Source of the DNA: CAZJRQ01 sp964548535
Lineage (GTDB): Bacteria > Bacillota > Clostridia > Oscillospirales > Ruminococcaceae
DNA length: 48,296 bases
Direction of reading: 5' to 3'
Assembly (NCBI GenBank): GCA_964548535.1
Contig: CAZJRQ010000018.1
Location: 1 to 48,296, forward strand
How positions within the stretch are numbered: the first letter of the stretch is position 1; the number at the start of each line of letters is the position of its first letter. Of this stretch, positions 24,402 to 33,570 are shown one piece after another. Made by a program: the position numbers and the translations under genes. A model generated the notes under the pieces. The model had not been told where the DNA came from and did no database searches. It saw only the letters and a list, made by a program, of their open reading frames with translations.

Positions 24402-24875
24402 ATGGAAAAGAAAAACACTGTGGAAATAGTGCGAGATCTTGCTTTGCCAGTTTGTGATGAACTTGAATTATTTCTTTGGGATGTGAGATTTGAAAAAGAA
24501 GGTACTAACTGGTACTTGAAGATTTTCATCGACAAGGATGACGGTATTAGCATTGAGGATTGTGAGAATTTTACTCGCAGATTTAATATTATTATTGATG
24601 AGGCTGATCCTATTTCTCACTACTATATTCTTGAGGTGGGAAGTCCTGGTCTTGGCAGAGATCTTAAGAGATCTGAACATTTTATCGCTTGTATTGGCGA
24701 CGAGATTAGAGTTAAGACTATTCGTCCTATTGACGGAGAGAGAGAATTTGTTGGCATTTTGATGAGCTTTGAGAAAAATAGTTTTGTTATTGCTCAGACA
24801 GAAGAGGACAGAGTTGAATTTAAACTTTCGGATTGCTCTTATGTTAAGCTTAATGATGATGCTGATTTGTTTTAA
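24402..24875 (+). CDS. rimP: Ribosome maturation factor RimP
   Basis: RimP acts in assembly of the 30S ribosomal subunit. The 157-residue protein has the N-terminal domain with LFLWDVRFEKEGTNWYLKI and DKDDGISIEDCENFTR, and the family motif LEVGSPGLGRDLKR. The C-terminal SH3-like domain follows. ATG 24402 is preferred over TTG 24372 because a GGAG site lies between them. It is first in the rimP-nusA-rnpM-ylxQ-infB operon, the usual order in Firmicutes. Confidence 0.95.
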   Translation: MEKKNTVEIVRDLALPVCDELELFLWDVRFEKEGTNWYLKIFIDKDDGISIEDCENFTRRFNIIIDEADPISHYYILEVGSPGLGRDLKRSEHFIACIGDEIRVKTIRPIDGEREFVGILMSFEKNSFVIAQTEEDRVEFKLSDCSYVKLNDDADLF

Positions 24876-24941
24876 TGATAAATTTTAAACTTATATAATT
24901 TTTAATGTTGAAAATATTGTACGGAAGGGTTGATTAGAAAA

Positions 24942-26087
24942 ATGAACAACGAATTTTTTGATGCACTTGAGTTGCTAGAAAAAGAAAATAATATTAATGC
25001 GGAGGTTTTGGTTGAAACTATTAAGCAAGGAATTTTAAAGGCTATTAAGAAGGATTATCCTTATGCTGAAAATATTTTGGTGGATATTAATCCTGATACT
25101 AGAAAATTTGAGATGAAGATTATTAAAGAAGTTATCGATGGTGAAGTTTATGACCCTGATAACGAGATTAATATTGACGAGGCTAAGAACATTTCTAAGA
25201 GAGCTGTTGTTGGCGGAGTTGTTGGTGTTAAGCTTAATCCTGCTAAATTTGGACGTGTTGCTGCACAGAATGCTAAGCAGTCAATTAAGCATGAAATTAA
25301 GGATTTCGAGCGTGAGAGATTGATTGAACAGTACAAGGATAAGGTTTATGAATGCGTTTCAGCTACTGTTCAAAAGGTTGAGCCTGCTACTTTGAATGCT
25401 GTACTTACTATTGACAAGAACGAAGTTTATCTTGTTAGAAACGAGCAGATTCCTGGTGAGGTTTTGAAGGCTGGAGATATTATTAAAGTTTATGTGGTTG
25501 GTATTGCTAACCCTGAGAAAAAGCCTTCAATTAAGATTTCTAGAACTCACAGAGAGCTTGTTAAGAGATTGTTTGAAAGAGAAATTCCTGAAATTGCTGA
25601 CGGTACTGTTGAGGTTAAGGCGATTTCTCGTGTGGCTGGTGCTAGATCTAAGATTGCAGTTTACAGCAAGGATGAAAATGTTGATGCTGTTGGTGCTTGC
25701 ATTGGTCCTAAGAGAGCTAGAATTTCTTCAATCGTAAATGAGCTTAAGGGTGAGAAGATTGATATTATTCTATGGAATGAAGATTCTGCTGAGTTTATTG
25801 CTAAGTCTCTTGCACCAGCTGAGGTTAAGCAGGTTATTCTTTCAGAAACTGAGGACGTTCGTGAGTGCAAGGTTATTGTTCCTAACAATCAGCTTTCACT
25901 TGCTATCGGAAATAGAGGACAGAACGCTAAGCTTGCAGCTGGTTTGACTGGTTACAAGATTGATATTCTTCCAGAAATTCCTGTAAATCCTGAGCCTGAA
26001 GCTGAGGTTGAAGTTCCAATTGAGGAAAATACTCAGGCTGAAGAGGTTTTGGCTGAAACTGATGTTAAGACTGAAACTGAGGAATAA
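24942..26087 (+). CDS. nusA: Transcription termination/antitermination factor NusA
   Basis: NusA binds RNA polymerase and nascent RNA and promotes pausing and termination. The 381-residue product shows the N-terminal polymerase-binding domain, then an S1 domain and two KH domains (GPKRARISSIVNELKGEKID and SLAIGNRGQNAKLAAGLTGY). A short acidic tail ends the protein; the acidic repeats of proteobacterial NusA are absent, as in other Firmicutes. GGAAGGG (24923-24929) precedes the ATG at 24942. It is probably autoregulated through the leader terminator. Confidence 0.97.
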   Translation: MNNEFFDALELLEKENNINAEVLVETIKQGILKAIKKDYPYAENILVDINPDTRKFEMKIIKEVIDGEVYDPDNEINIDEAKNISKRAVVGGVVGVKLNPAKFGRVAAQNAKQSIKHEIKDFERERLIEQYKDKVYECVSATVQKVEPATLNAVLTIDKNEVYLVRNEQIPGEVLKAGDIIKVYVVGIANPEKKPSIKISRTHRELVKRLFEREIPEIADGTVEVKAISRVAGARSKIAVYSKDENVDAVGACIGPKRARISSIVNELKGEKIDIILWNEDSAEFIAKSLAPAEVKQVILSETEDVRECKVIVPNNQLSLAIGNRGQNAKLAAGLTGYKIDILPEIPVNPEPEAEVEVPIEENTQAEEVLAETDVKTETEE

Positions 26088-26089
26088 GT

Positions 26090-26356
26090 ATGAAGACTAA
26101 GAAGATTCCTATGAGAATGTGTCTTGGCTGTAATGAAATGAAACCTAAGCGTGAACTTATTCGCGTTGTTAAGTCAAAGGAGGGTGAGATTTCACTTGAT
26201 TTGACAGGTAAAAAATCAGGCAGAGGGGCATATATTTGTAAGGATATTGAGTGTTTTAAAAAAGCACGAAAGACACGCAGGTTTGAAAGAACTTTTTCGT
26301 GTCAGATAAGTGATGACATATATGAAAACATGGAGGGCGAGCTTGAAAATGAATAA
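26090..26356 (+). CDS. rnpM: YlxR-family RNA-binding protein RnpM
   Basis: This 88-residue protein has the DUF448/YlxR signature MRMCLGCNEMKPKRELIRVV and GRGAYICKDIECFKKARK. The family was recently linked to RNase P modulation (RnpM). It starts three bases after the nusA stop and overlaps the next gene by eight bases, so expression is coupled. Four cysteines are present (C11, C14 and two later), but a metal site is not established. Confidence 0.92.
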   Translation: MKTKKIPMRMCLGCNEMKPKRELIRVVKSKEGEISLDLTGKKSGRGAYICKDIECFKKARKTRRFERTFSCQISDDIYENMEGELENE

Positions 26357-26687
26357 TAATAAAATGGGGCTTGTTACCATGTGCAGAAAAGCAGGTAAAC
26401 TGCAAATGGGTATGGACATGGCTAAGGATGCTTGTAGAAACGGTACTGCTTATGGTGTATTTGTTGCTGATGATTTATCAGCTAAGTCGCTTAAAGAAGT
26501 AAAGTTTATTTGCTCAAAATACAGCGTTTCGCTTTATTCGCTAAATATGGTTATGGACGATATTTGGGCTGAGCTTGGTAAGAGAACTGGCATTTTAGCT
26601 ATTACAGATAAGGGTTTTTGTAAATCATGTGCAAAAGGTCTTGAGATGATACCTATTGATGAGGATGAGTTTTACAGTGATTTTTAA
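26349..26687 (+). CDS. ylxQ: L7Ae-family ribosomal protein YlxQ
   Basis: YlxQ is an L7Ae/L30e-fold RNA-binding protein, expected to bind kink-turn-like RNA. The 112-residue sequence has the family-typical KMGLVTMCRKAGKLQMGMD, AYGVFVADDLSAKSLK and TGILAITDKGF. Translation starts within the rnpM end (ATG 26349). The product is a standard member of the nusA-infB operon. Confidence 0.9.
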   Translation: MNNNKMGLVTMCRKAGKLQMGMDMAKDACRNGTAYGVFVADDLSAKSLKEVKFICSKYSVSLYSLNMVMDDIWAELGKRTGILAITDKGFCKSCAKGLEMIPIDEDEFYSDF

Positions 26688-26704
26688 GGAGGTCATTTTA
26701 GCCT

Positions 26705-29251
26705 ATGATTAAGAAATATAAATTGAACGAACTTGCTAAGGATTTGAAGCTTAATAATAATGAGCTGATTGAATGTTTGGAGAAGTTTAACGGAGAAACT
26801 AAAAAGACAATGTCTGCTTTGACTACTCAGGAAGTTGAGTATGTTTTTGAGCATTTTACACAAAATAATCAAGTTGAAAATTTTGATGCTTTTTTTGCTG
26901 CTAATCAAAAGCCAGTGAAAAAGACTGCAGATAAGCCAGCGGCTGCTAAAAAACCTGCTGCTAGCAAGGCAGAAAAGGTTGAGGCAAAGACTGCAGCAAA
27001 GGCTGAGCCAGCTAAAAAGCCTGCACCTGCTGTTAAGAAAGAACAGCCTGTTGCTAAGAATGCTCCAAAAGCTGCAAATAATCAGAATAATAAAATGGAT
27101 AGATTTGAGGCTAAGAAAAAGGAATTTTCACGTCCTGCTCCACAGCCTAAGAAGGATCAGCCTAAGTTTGATAACAAGAAAAAACCTAATAATGCTAAGC
27201 AAATTATAGGTACTGGTGCTAATAAATCAAATGAAGAGGGATATACAATTTCTTCAGCTAATAATAATGCACCTAAGGGAAGAACTGTTGATACTAGAGG
27301 AAGTTATGTTGAACTTGACAAGTACAACGAAAAGTATGACAGACTAGCTAATACTAAGCAAAATAAGCAAAAAGATAACTTTACTAGAAAACAAAAGATT
27401 AACCAAAGATCACAGCAGCATAAAAAACAGCAGTACTCAAACAAGAGAGAAACTGAGGCTGAAAAGCTACGTCGTTTAGAACTTGAGAGAGCTAGAAAAC
27501 AACAGCTTAAGGTTATGATTCCTGATGAAATTACTGTTTCAGAGCTTGCTACTCGACTAAAGGTTACTGCTACTGAGGTTATCAAGAGACTTATGGGTCT
27601 TGGAATTATGGCTACAATTAATGAAATTATTGATTTTGATACTGCTTCACTTGTTGCTGACGAGCTTGGTGCTAAGGTTGAAAAGGAAGTTATTGTTACT
27701 ATTGAAGAGCGTTTGATTGCTGATGAGGTTGACCCTGAGGACAGCCTTGTTGAAAGACCGCCTGTTGTTGTTGTTATGGGACACGTTGACCATGGTAAGA
27801 CTTCTGTTCTTGATAGAATTAGAAATGCACACGTGACTGATTGTGAGGCTGGTGGTATTACTCAGCATATTGGTGCTTATCAGGTTTATTATAATGATAA
27901 GAAGATAACTTTCCTTGATACTCCTGGACATGAGGCGTTTACTTCAATGAGAGCTAGAGGTGCTAATATCACTGATATTGCTATCTTGGTTGTTGCGGCT
28001 GATGACGGTATCATGCCACAGACTGTTGAGTCTATAAATCACGCTAAGGCTGCTGGAGTTTCTATTATTGTTGCTATTAACAAAATGGATAAGGAAACTG
28101 CTAATGCTGACAAGGTTAAACAGGAGCTTACTGAGCATGGTCTTGTTGTTGAAGAGTGGGGCGGAGATATTATTGCTGTTCCTGTTTCTGCTAAGACTGG
28201 TATGGGTATTGATGATTTGCTTGAAAATATTCAGCTTGTTGCTGAAGTTAAAGAGCTTAAGGCTAACCCTAGCAAGCTTGCTAAGGGTACTGTTATTGAG
28301 GCTAGACTTGATAAGGGTAAGGGTACTATTGCTACTGTTTTGGTTCAGGGTGGTACTTTGAACACTGGTGATGTTATTATTGCTGGTACTGCTGTCGGCA
28401 GAGTTCGTACTATGACTAATGACAAGGGTAATTTGATTGAAAAGGCTGTTCCTTCTACTCCTGTTGAGATTACTGGTCTTGCTGAAGTGCCTAGTGCTGG
28501 TGATATTTTCAACGCTGTTGCTGACGAGCGTCTTGCTAGAGAGCTTGTTGAAGAAAGAAAGCACAACGCTAAGGAAGAAATTTTCAGCCAATATCAAAAG
28601 GTTACTTTGGATAATCTATTCAGCCAGATTTCAGAGGGCGAAATGAAGGAACTTCCACTTATTGTTAAGGCTGACGTTCAGGGATCTGTTGAGGCTGTTA
28701 AGCAGTCACTTGAGAAGATTTCTAATGAGGAAGTTAGAGTTAAGGTTATTCACGGCGGTGTTGGTGCTGTTTCTGAGTCTGACGTTATGCTTGCTAACGC
28801 TTCAAACGCTATTATCGTTGGATTTAACGTTCGTCCTGACCCTGTTGCTACTATTGCAGCTGAGCGTGACGGTGTTGACATGCGTTTCTATAGAATTATT
28901 TATGATGCAATTGAAGAAATTACTACTGCTATGAAGGGTATGCTTGATCCTAAGTTCAGAGAAGTTGAGACTGCTCGTGTTGAGGTTCGTCAGGTATACA
29001 AGATTACTAACGTTGGTGCTGTTGCAGGAAGCTACGTACTAAAGGGCAAAATTGGCAGACACGATCTTATCAGAGTTGTTCGTGACGGTATTATTATTGC
29101 TGACGACAAAATGTCATCACTAAAGAGATTTAAGGATGATATGAAGGATGTTGCTGAAGGCTACGAGTGCGGTATTACTCTTGAGAAGTTTACTGATCTT
29201 AAGGAAGGCGACATTTTTGAGGCTTATATTATGGAAGAGTACCAAGACTAG
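26705..29251 (+). CDS. infB: Translation initiation factor IF-2
   Basis: IF-2 is the GTPase that brings initiator tRNA to the 30S subunit. The 848-residue protein has the N-terminal IF2-N domain (MIKKYKLNELAKDLKL), a long Lys/Ala/Pro/Asn-rich linker, and a second IF2-N domain near residue 275. The GTPase domain follows with G1 GHVDHGKTS (about 359), G3 DTPGHEAF and G4 NKMD, then domains II-IV. Internal starts are not evident. A full AAGGAGG site overlaps the ylxQ stop, 12 bases upstream of the ATG. Confidence 0.98.
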   Translation: MIKKYKLNELAKDLKLNNNELIECLEKFNGETKKTMSALTTQEVEYVFEHFTQNNQVENFDAFFAANQKPVKKTADKPAAAKKPAASKAEKVEAKTAAKAEPAKKPAPAVKKEQPVAKNAPKAANNQNNKMDRFEAKKKEFSRPAPQPKKDQPKFDNKKKPNNAKQIIGTGANKSNEEGYTISSANNNAPKGRTVDTRGSYVELDKYNEKYDRLANTKQNKQKDNFTRKQKINQRSQQHKKQQYSNKRETEAEKLRRLELERARKQQLKVMIPDEITVSELATRLKVTATEVIKRLMGLGIMATINEIIDFDTASLVADELGAKVEKEVIVTIEERLIADEVDPEDSLVERPPVVVVMGHVDHGKTSVLDRIRNAHVTDCEAGGITQHIGAYQVYYNDKKITFLDTPGHEAFTSMRARGANITDIAILVVAADDGIMPQTVESINHAKAAGVSIIVAINKMDKETANADKVKQELTEHGLVVEEWGGDIIAVPVSAKTGMGIDDLLENIQLVAEVKELKANPSKLAKGTVIEARLDKGKGTIATVLVQGGTLNTGDVIIAGTAVGRVRTMTNDKGNLIEKAVPSTPVEITGLAEVPSAGDIFNAVADERLARELVEERKHNAKEEIFSQYQKVTLDNLFSQISEGEMKELPLIVKADVQGSVEAVKQSLEKISNEEVRVKVIHGGVGAVSESDVMLANASNAIIVGFNVRPDPVATIAAERDGVDMRFYRIIYDAIEEITTAMKGMLDPKFREVETARVEVRQVYKITNVGAVAGSYVLKGKIGRHDLIRVVRDGIIIADDKMSSLKRFKDDMKDVAEGYECGITLEKFTDLKEGDIFEAYIMEEYQD

Positions 29252-29376
29252 TTTTCGGTTAATTTCGTAAGGCTTTGTGTATAATATAAATATAAAAACA
29301 AATTTAATGTGATTTTGATAATGCCGGTTTTTATAATCGGCAGCAGGTCAAGGTCGATGATGAGAGGAAGGTTACT

Positions 29377-29757
29377 ATGGCAAGTTATAAGGCAGGACGT
29401 ATGTCTGGAGATATTCAGAGAATTATTTCAGGTAAGATGAGAGATCTTAAAGATCCAAGAATTAACGGAGGCGAAATGCTGACTATTGTCCGCTGTGACG
29501 TTTCATCAGACGGTTCTTTTTGTAAGGTTTATATTTCTAGTCTTGAGGGGTTTGACAAGGCTAAAGAGGCTGTTAAGGGGTTTGAGAGTGCTACTGGATT
29601 TTTGAAAAGAGAAATTTCAAATGTGCTTAAGTTAAAAAAATGTCCTGATTTGAAGTTTATTGCTGATGATTCAGCTGAATACTCAAGGAAGATTTTTGCA
29701 AAATTAAAGGATATATCGGATAAGGAAACTAAAAACGAAGGCGAAACTGAAAATTAG
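29377..29757 (+). CDS. rbfA: Ribosome-binding factor A
   Basis: RbfA is a KH-like-fold assembly factor for the 30S subunit. The 126-residue protein begins MASYKAGRMSGDIQRIISG and includes the segment DLKDPRINGGEMLTIVRCDV and the helix VLKLKKCPDLKFIADDSAEY, all typical. Its GAGAGGAAGG site precedes the ATG. It follows infB by 125 bases, which contain only a small 5-bp hairpin near 29322-29342. Confidence 0.96.
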   Translation: MASYKAGRMSGDIQRIISGKMRDLKDPRINGGEMLTIVRCDVSSDGSFCKVYISSLEGFDKAKEAVKGFESATGFLKREISNVLKLKKCPDLKFIADDSAEYSRKIFAKLKDISDKETKNEGETEN

Positions 29758-29815
29758 TTTTAATTAATTTAATTGACGGTTTTTCCGTTTGATGCACTTT
29801 AAAGGGGTGTTATTT

Positions 29816-30775
29816 ATGGATTTTTGTCAGCTGAACGAGTATTTTATAGGGCATGATAATTTTTTGATTTTAACTCATAAAAGTCCAGACGGAGATACGC
29901 TTGGTTCTGGGTTTGCGCTTTGCAATTATCTTCGTGATATGGGCAAGAAAGTTAATGTACTGAATACCGAAAAGTTTCCGGACAGATATAGTTTTTTGTA
30001 TAAAGGCTATTACAATCAGGATTTTGAGCCTAAATGTGTAGTTGCAGTTGATATTGCGGACGTACAGCTTTTAGGCAGTAATCTTGCAGAGTTTGCTGAG
30101 GACGGAAAGATCGATGTTTGTATCGATCATCATATTTCCAACAAAAAATTCGGCAGACATAATTATGTTGATGCTGATGCGTCTGCTACTGCTTTGATTA
30201 TTTTTGAGTTTTTGAAATTTATTAATGCTAAAATAACCGACCAGATTGCTCGGTGTCTTTACACTGGAATTTCCACTGATACTGGTTGCTTTAGGTTTGA
30301 AAATACTACACCTAAGGCACATTTAGCTGCGGCTGAACTTATGGTGCATGATATTGATTTTTCAAAAATAAATCGAATGATGTTTGATGTTAAGAGCAAG
30401 GGCAGGCTTATGGCTGAAAAGAAAGTGCTTGAAACTATGGAGTACTTTTTTGATGACAAGTGTGCTGTGATTGTTCTATCTACTGAGCTTATGAACAGCT
30501 GCAAGATTGAGGCGGCTGAATTTGAGGGCATGGCTTCTATTCCTTTATCAACTGAGGGGGTTGTTATTGGAATTACTATTAAACAGCGACATGAGGATGT
30601 ATATAAGATTTCTGTTAGGACTAGTGACTGCGTTGACGCATCAGAGTTTTGCAGATTTTTCGGCGGAGGCGGACATATTCGTGCGGCTGGCTGTGAAATT
30701 TCTGGAACTCTTGATGAAGTTAAGGCTAGTTTGCTTGACAGAGTGAATGTTATTATTGGGAGCATAGATGGATAA
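29816..30775 (+). CDS. nrnA: NrnA-type DHH phosphoesterase (oligoribonuclease/pAp phosphatase)
   Basis: NrnA degrades very short RNAs and often pAp. The 319-residue protein has the DHH-family motifs: SPDGDTLGSG near the N-terminus, the metal-binding VAVDIAD, CIDHHISN, TDTGCFRF, and the C-terminal DHHA1 motif FGGGGHIRAAG. ATG 29816 has AAAGGGGTG six bases upstream; the longer reading from 29789 is not supported. Its end overlaps the truB start by eight bases. Position between rbfA and truB is conserved in Firmicutes. Confidence 0.95.
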   Translation: MDFCQLNEYFIGHDNFLILTHKSPDGDTLGSGFALCNYLRDMGKKVNVLNTEKFPDRYSFLYKGYYNQDFEPKCVVAVDIADVQLLGSNLAEFAEDGKIDVCIDHHISNKKFGRHNYVDADASATALIIFEFLKFINAKITDQIARCLYTGISTDTGCFRFENTTPKAHLAAAELMVHDIDFSKINRMMFDVKSKGRLMAEKKVLETMEYFFDDKCAVIVLSTELMNSCKIEAAEFEGMASIPLSTEGVVIGITIKQRHEDVYKISVRTSDCVDASEFCRFFGGGGHIRAAGCEISGTLDEVKASLLDRVNVIIGSIDG

Positions 30776-31691
30776 TAATAAAAATGAAGTTTGCGGAATA
30801 ATTCCTGTCAACAAGCCTGAGGGTTTTACTTCTTTTGATGTTATCGCTAAAATGCGCGGAATACTTAGAATAAAACGTCTTGGTCATGCGGGAACGCTTG
30901 ATCCTATGGCTACTGGAGTTTTGCCTGTTTTTGTGGGTAAGGCGACTAAGGCTTGCGACGTTATTCCTGAAGATGAAAAGTCGTATACGGCTGGGTTTAG
31001 GCTTGGGATTACCACTGATACTTTGGATATTACTGGGCAGGTGCTTAGCGAATCTGACGTGCGAGTGACAAAGAGTCAAATTGAGCAGATTATTCCTAAA
31101 TTTTTGGGGGATATTATGCAAATTCCGCCAATGTATTCGGCTGTTAAGATTGACGGTAAAAAGCTTTATGAGCTGGCGCGAGAGGGTAAGACTATTGAGC
31201 GAAAGGCTAGACCTGTTAGAATTAATCAGTTTGAGTTGATTAGTTTTGACGAAGATACACAGAGCGGTGAAGTTTTTATTTCATGCTCTAAGGGAACATA
31301 CATTAGGACTTGTATTTTTGATATTGGTGAGGCTTTAGGCTGCGGTGGAGTTATGACTTCGTTAGTGAGAAATTCTTCTAGCGGGTTTAAACTTGAGCAG
31401 TGTTTTACGCTTGATGAAATTCAGCAGGCTAGAGATGAAGGTCGAATTGAGCAGCTTATTTCTCCTGTGCAGAATGTTTTTAGCTGTCATGAAAAGATTT
31501 GTCTTGATGAGTATTGTTCTAAGCTATATAGAAATGGTGTTAAGCTTAGGGCGGAGCAATGCGGTATTGATTTAGAAGGAAAATCAGACGGTGAAGTTTT
31601 TAGCGTTTTTGATTTTGAAGATAATTTTTTAGGGTTGGCAAGTCTTGACAAGCAGGCTTGTATTGTTAGGATTTTGAAAAATTTCTTTTAG
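30768..31691 (+). CDS. truB: tRNA pseudouridine(55) synthase TruB
   Basis: TruB makes pseudouridine 55 in the T-loop of tRNAs. The 307-residue protein has GIIPVNKPEGFTSFD, the catalytic Asp in GHAGTLDPMATGVLP, KSYTAGFRLGI, and the family motif PPMYSAVKIDGKKLYE. A PUA-like C-terminal part follows. It overlaps the end of nrnA and so is co-translated with it. Confidence 0.97.
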   Translation: MDNNKNEVCGIIPVNKPEGFTSFDVIAKMRGILRIKRLGHAGTLDPMATGVLPVFVGKATKACDVIPEDEKSYTAGFRLGITTDTLDITGQVLSESDVRVTKSQIEQIIPKFLGDIMQIPPMYSAVKIDGKKLYELAREGKTIERKARPVRINQFELISFDEDTQSGEVFISCSKGTYIRTCIFDIGEALGCGGVMTSLVRNSSSGFKLEQCFTLDEIQQARDEGRIEQLISPVQNVFSCHEKICLDEYCSKLYRNGVKLRAEQCGIDLEGKSDGEVFSVFDFEDNFLGLASLDKQACIVRILKNFF

Positions 31692-31718
31692 TTTTAGTAA
31701 TATTTTCGAGGTGATTTG

Positions 31719-32546
31719 ATGTTTCAGGACATTGATGTAAATTTTAGTATTGATTATGATAACAAAGGAATTTCTGGTGACGATTTTATACTGTCCTATG
31801 ATGGTAATAAAATTCTTTGCAGAATTGACAGTCATGGACTGAGTTTTCCTAAGTTTAGTGATTTATCATTAGATTTTGGTCAGAATTTTGTTTTTGGGTT
31901 TTTAGTTGGAAGCAATCGATTTTTTATCGCTAGTGAGGGTATTATTTCGGTTGATGACTTTGATTATGTCAACATTAATATGCTGAAGACTTTAAACAAT
32001 TCAGTTAGTCAATTTGCTGGTGTTACTGGATATCATTACAACAGTTTTCACCTTGAAAATAAGTTTTGCGGTAAGTGCGGAACTAAGCTTAATCACAATG
32101 CGTTAAAGAGGTGTATGCTTTGTCCTAACTGCGGTAACGAGGTTTTTCCGAAGATTGCACCTGCTGTTATTGTTGGTATTATTGATGAGCAGACTGATTC
32201 TATTTTGATGACGAGATATGCTGACAGGGATTACAAAAAGCTTGCATTGGTGGCTGGTTTTGCTGAAATGGGTGAGAGTGCTGAGCAGACTGCTATGCGT
32301 GAGGCTATGGAGGAAACAGGGCTTAACATTACTGATTTGACTTATTACAGCAGTCAGCCTTGGGGATTTGCTCAAAATCTTTTGTTTGGATATTTTGCTA
32401 AGGTTACCGGATCGAGAAAGATTACTCTTGACAGACATGAACTTTCGGAAGGTTTATGGGTGCCTAGAAAAGATGTTATTGCACAGCCTAACAGCATCAG
32501 CCTTACTGGTGAGATGATTTGGGCGTTTAAAAATAGGATTGTTTAA
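31719..32546 (+). CDS. nudC: NudC-type NAD(+) diphosphatase (Nudix hydrolase)
   Basis: NudC-type enzymes split NAD(H) and can remove NAD caps from RNA. This 275-residue protein has an N-terminal domain, a zinc ribbon (FCGKCGTKLN and MLCPNCGNEVFPK), and the Nudix box GFAEMGESAEQTAMREAMEE. The NudC signature SQPWGFAQNLLFGYFA follows it, separating it from generic Nudix enzymes. ATG 31719 is preceded five bases away by GAGGTG. It lies between truB and ribF in an RNA/cofactor block. Confidence 0.88.
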   Translation: MFQDIDVNFSIDYDNKGISGDDFILSYDGNKILCRIDSHGLSFPKFSDLSLDFGQNFVFGFLVGSNRFFIASEGIISVDDFDYVNINMLKTLNNSVSQFAGVTGYHYNSFHLENKFCGKCGTKLNHNALKRCMLCPNCGNEVFPKIAPAVIVGIIDEQTDSILMTRYADRDYKKLALVAGFAEMGESAEQTAMREAMEETGLNITDLTYYSSQPWGFAQNLLFGYFAKVTGSRKITLDRHELSEGLWVPRKDVIAQPNSISLTGEMIWAFKNRIV

Positions 32547-32574
32547 TGAAATTTACAGCATCAGGGGGAATACT

Positions 32575-33510
32575 TTGATTTGCTTAAATAAAAAAGATAG
32601 TGTTTGCTGTGACAAAACTGCAGTGGCACTTGGATTGTTTGACGGTGTTCACAAAGGTCATCAGATGATTATTAATAAGGCGGTTGAGCTTGCTCGTGAA
32701 AATGAGGGGATACGCTCGGCGGTGTTTTGTTTTCAGACTGATTCGGTATCGTCAAAGGGGCACGATGGCAAGATTGAAATGCTTATGACGGACAGTCAAA
32801 AGGCTCAAAAATTTGAGGAGATTGGTGTTGACTACTTATTTTCTCCGCATTTTGATGATATGAAGTCTATGCCTCCTGAGGTTTTTGTGAGAGATGTTTT
32901 AAAGGGCAGGCTTAACTGTTCTTATGCTGTTTGCGGGGTTGATTTTTCATTCGGCAGGGCGGCTTTAGGTAAGGCTGAAGATTTGATTCGACTTGGTGAA
33001 AAGTATGGGATTAAAGTTTTTGTTTTAGATCAGCTTTCATGCGATGTTGGAGTTATCAGCTCGACTTTGATTAGGCGATGTATTCGTCATGGAGAGATTG
33101 CTAAGGCTAATGATATGCTTGGGTATAGATTTGGTTTTACTATCCAGGTTGAACAGGGTAACAAAATCGGTCGGACTATAGATTTTCCTACTATTAATCA
33201 GAAAATTCCTAAGGGTAGTGTTATGCCTAAGTTTGGCGTTTACTGCTCAAAGGTTTTGATTGACGGCGTATGGTACAGGGGTGTTACAAATATTGGTGTT
33301 AAGCCGACGGTACATATTAAGACTTATCCGCTGGCTGAAACTTATATTATGGGATATCATGGCGATTTGTACGGTAGGGTTTTAACGCTTGAGCTTTATG
33401 AATTTGTTCGTGCTGAAAAGGTTTTTGACAATTTAGATCAGCTTAAACAAGAAATTTCTAGCAACAAGCAGTTTGCCAATGAGTATTTTGAAAAATTAGA
33501 AAATAGGTAG
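32575..33510 (+). CDS. ribF: Bifunctional riboflavin kinase/FAD synthetase
   Basis: RibF makes FMN and FAD from riboflavin. The N-terminal adenylyltransferase has ALGLFDGVHKGHQ and GVDFSFGRAALGK plus the motif ISSTLIRRCIRHG. The C-terminal kinase has GRTIDFPTINQ and YRGVTNIGVKPTV. The start is set at TTG 32575, six bases after AGGGGG, giving 311 residues; the longer in-frame reading from 32539 would overlap the Nudix gene and lacks a well-placed site. The usual truB-ribF pair is interrupted here by the Nudix gene. Confidence 0.95.
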   Translation: MICLNKKDSVCCDKTAVALGLFDGVHKGHQMIINKAVELARENEGIRSAVFCFQTDSVSSKGHDGKIEMLMTDSQKAQKFEEIGVDYLFSPHFDDMKSMPPEVFVRDVLKGRLNCSYAVCGVDFSFGRAALGKAEDLIRLGEKYGIKVFVLDQLSCDVGVISSTLIRRCIRHGEIAKANDMLGYRFGFTIQVEQGNKIGRTIDFPTINQKIPKGSVMPKFGVYCSKVLIDGVWYRGVTNIGVKPTVHIKTYPLAETYIMGYHGDLYGRVLTLELYEFVRAEKVFDNLDQLKQEISSNKQFANEYFEKLENR

Positions 33511-33570
33511 TTGCTGAATGTTGAGGTCTTATTAAAAAATGAAGAATTAGAATGAACAGGGGTGTTTGTT

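Noticed and set aside
27944..28597. Minus-strand ORF of 217 codons inside infB
   Set aside because: It is antisense to conserved IF-2 domains and its Ser/Asn-rich sequence reflects the complementary strand's codon use.
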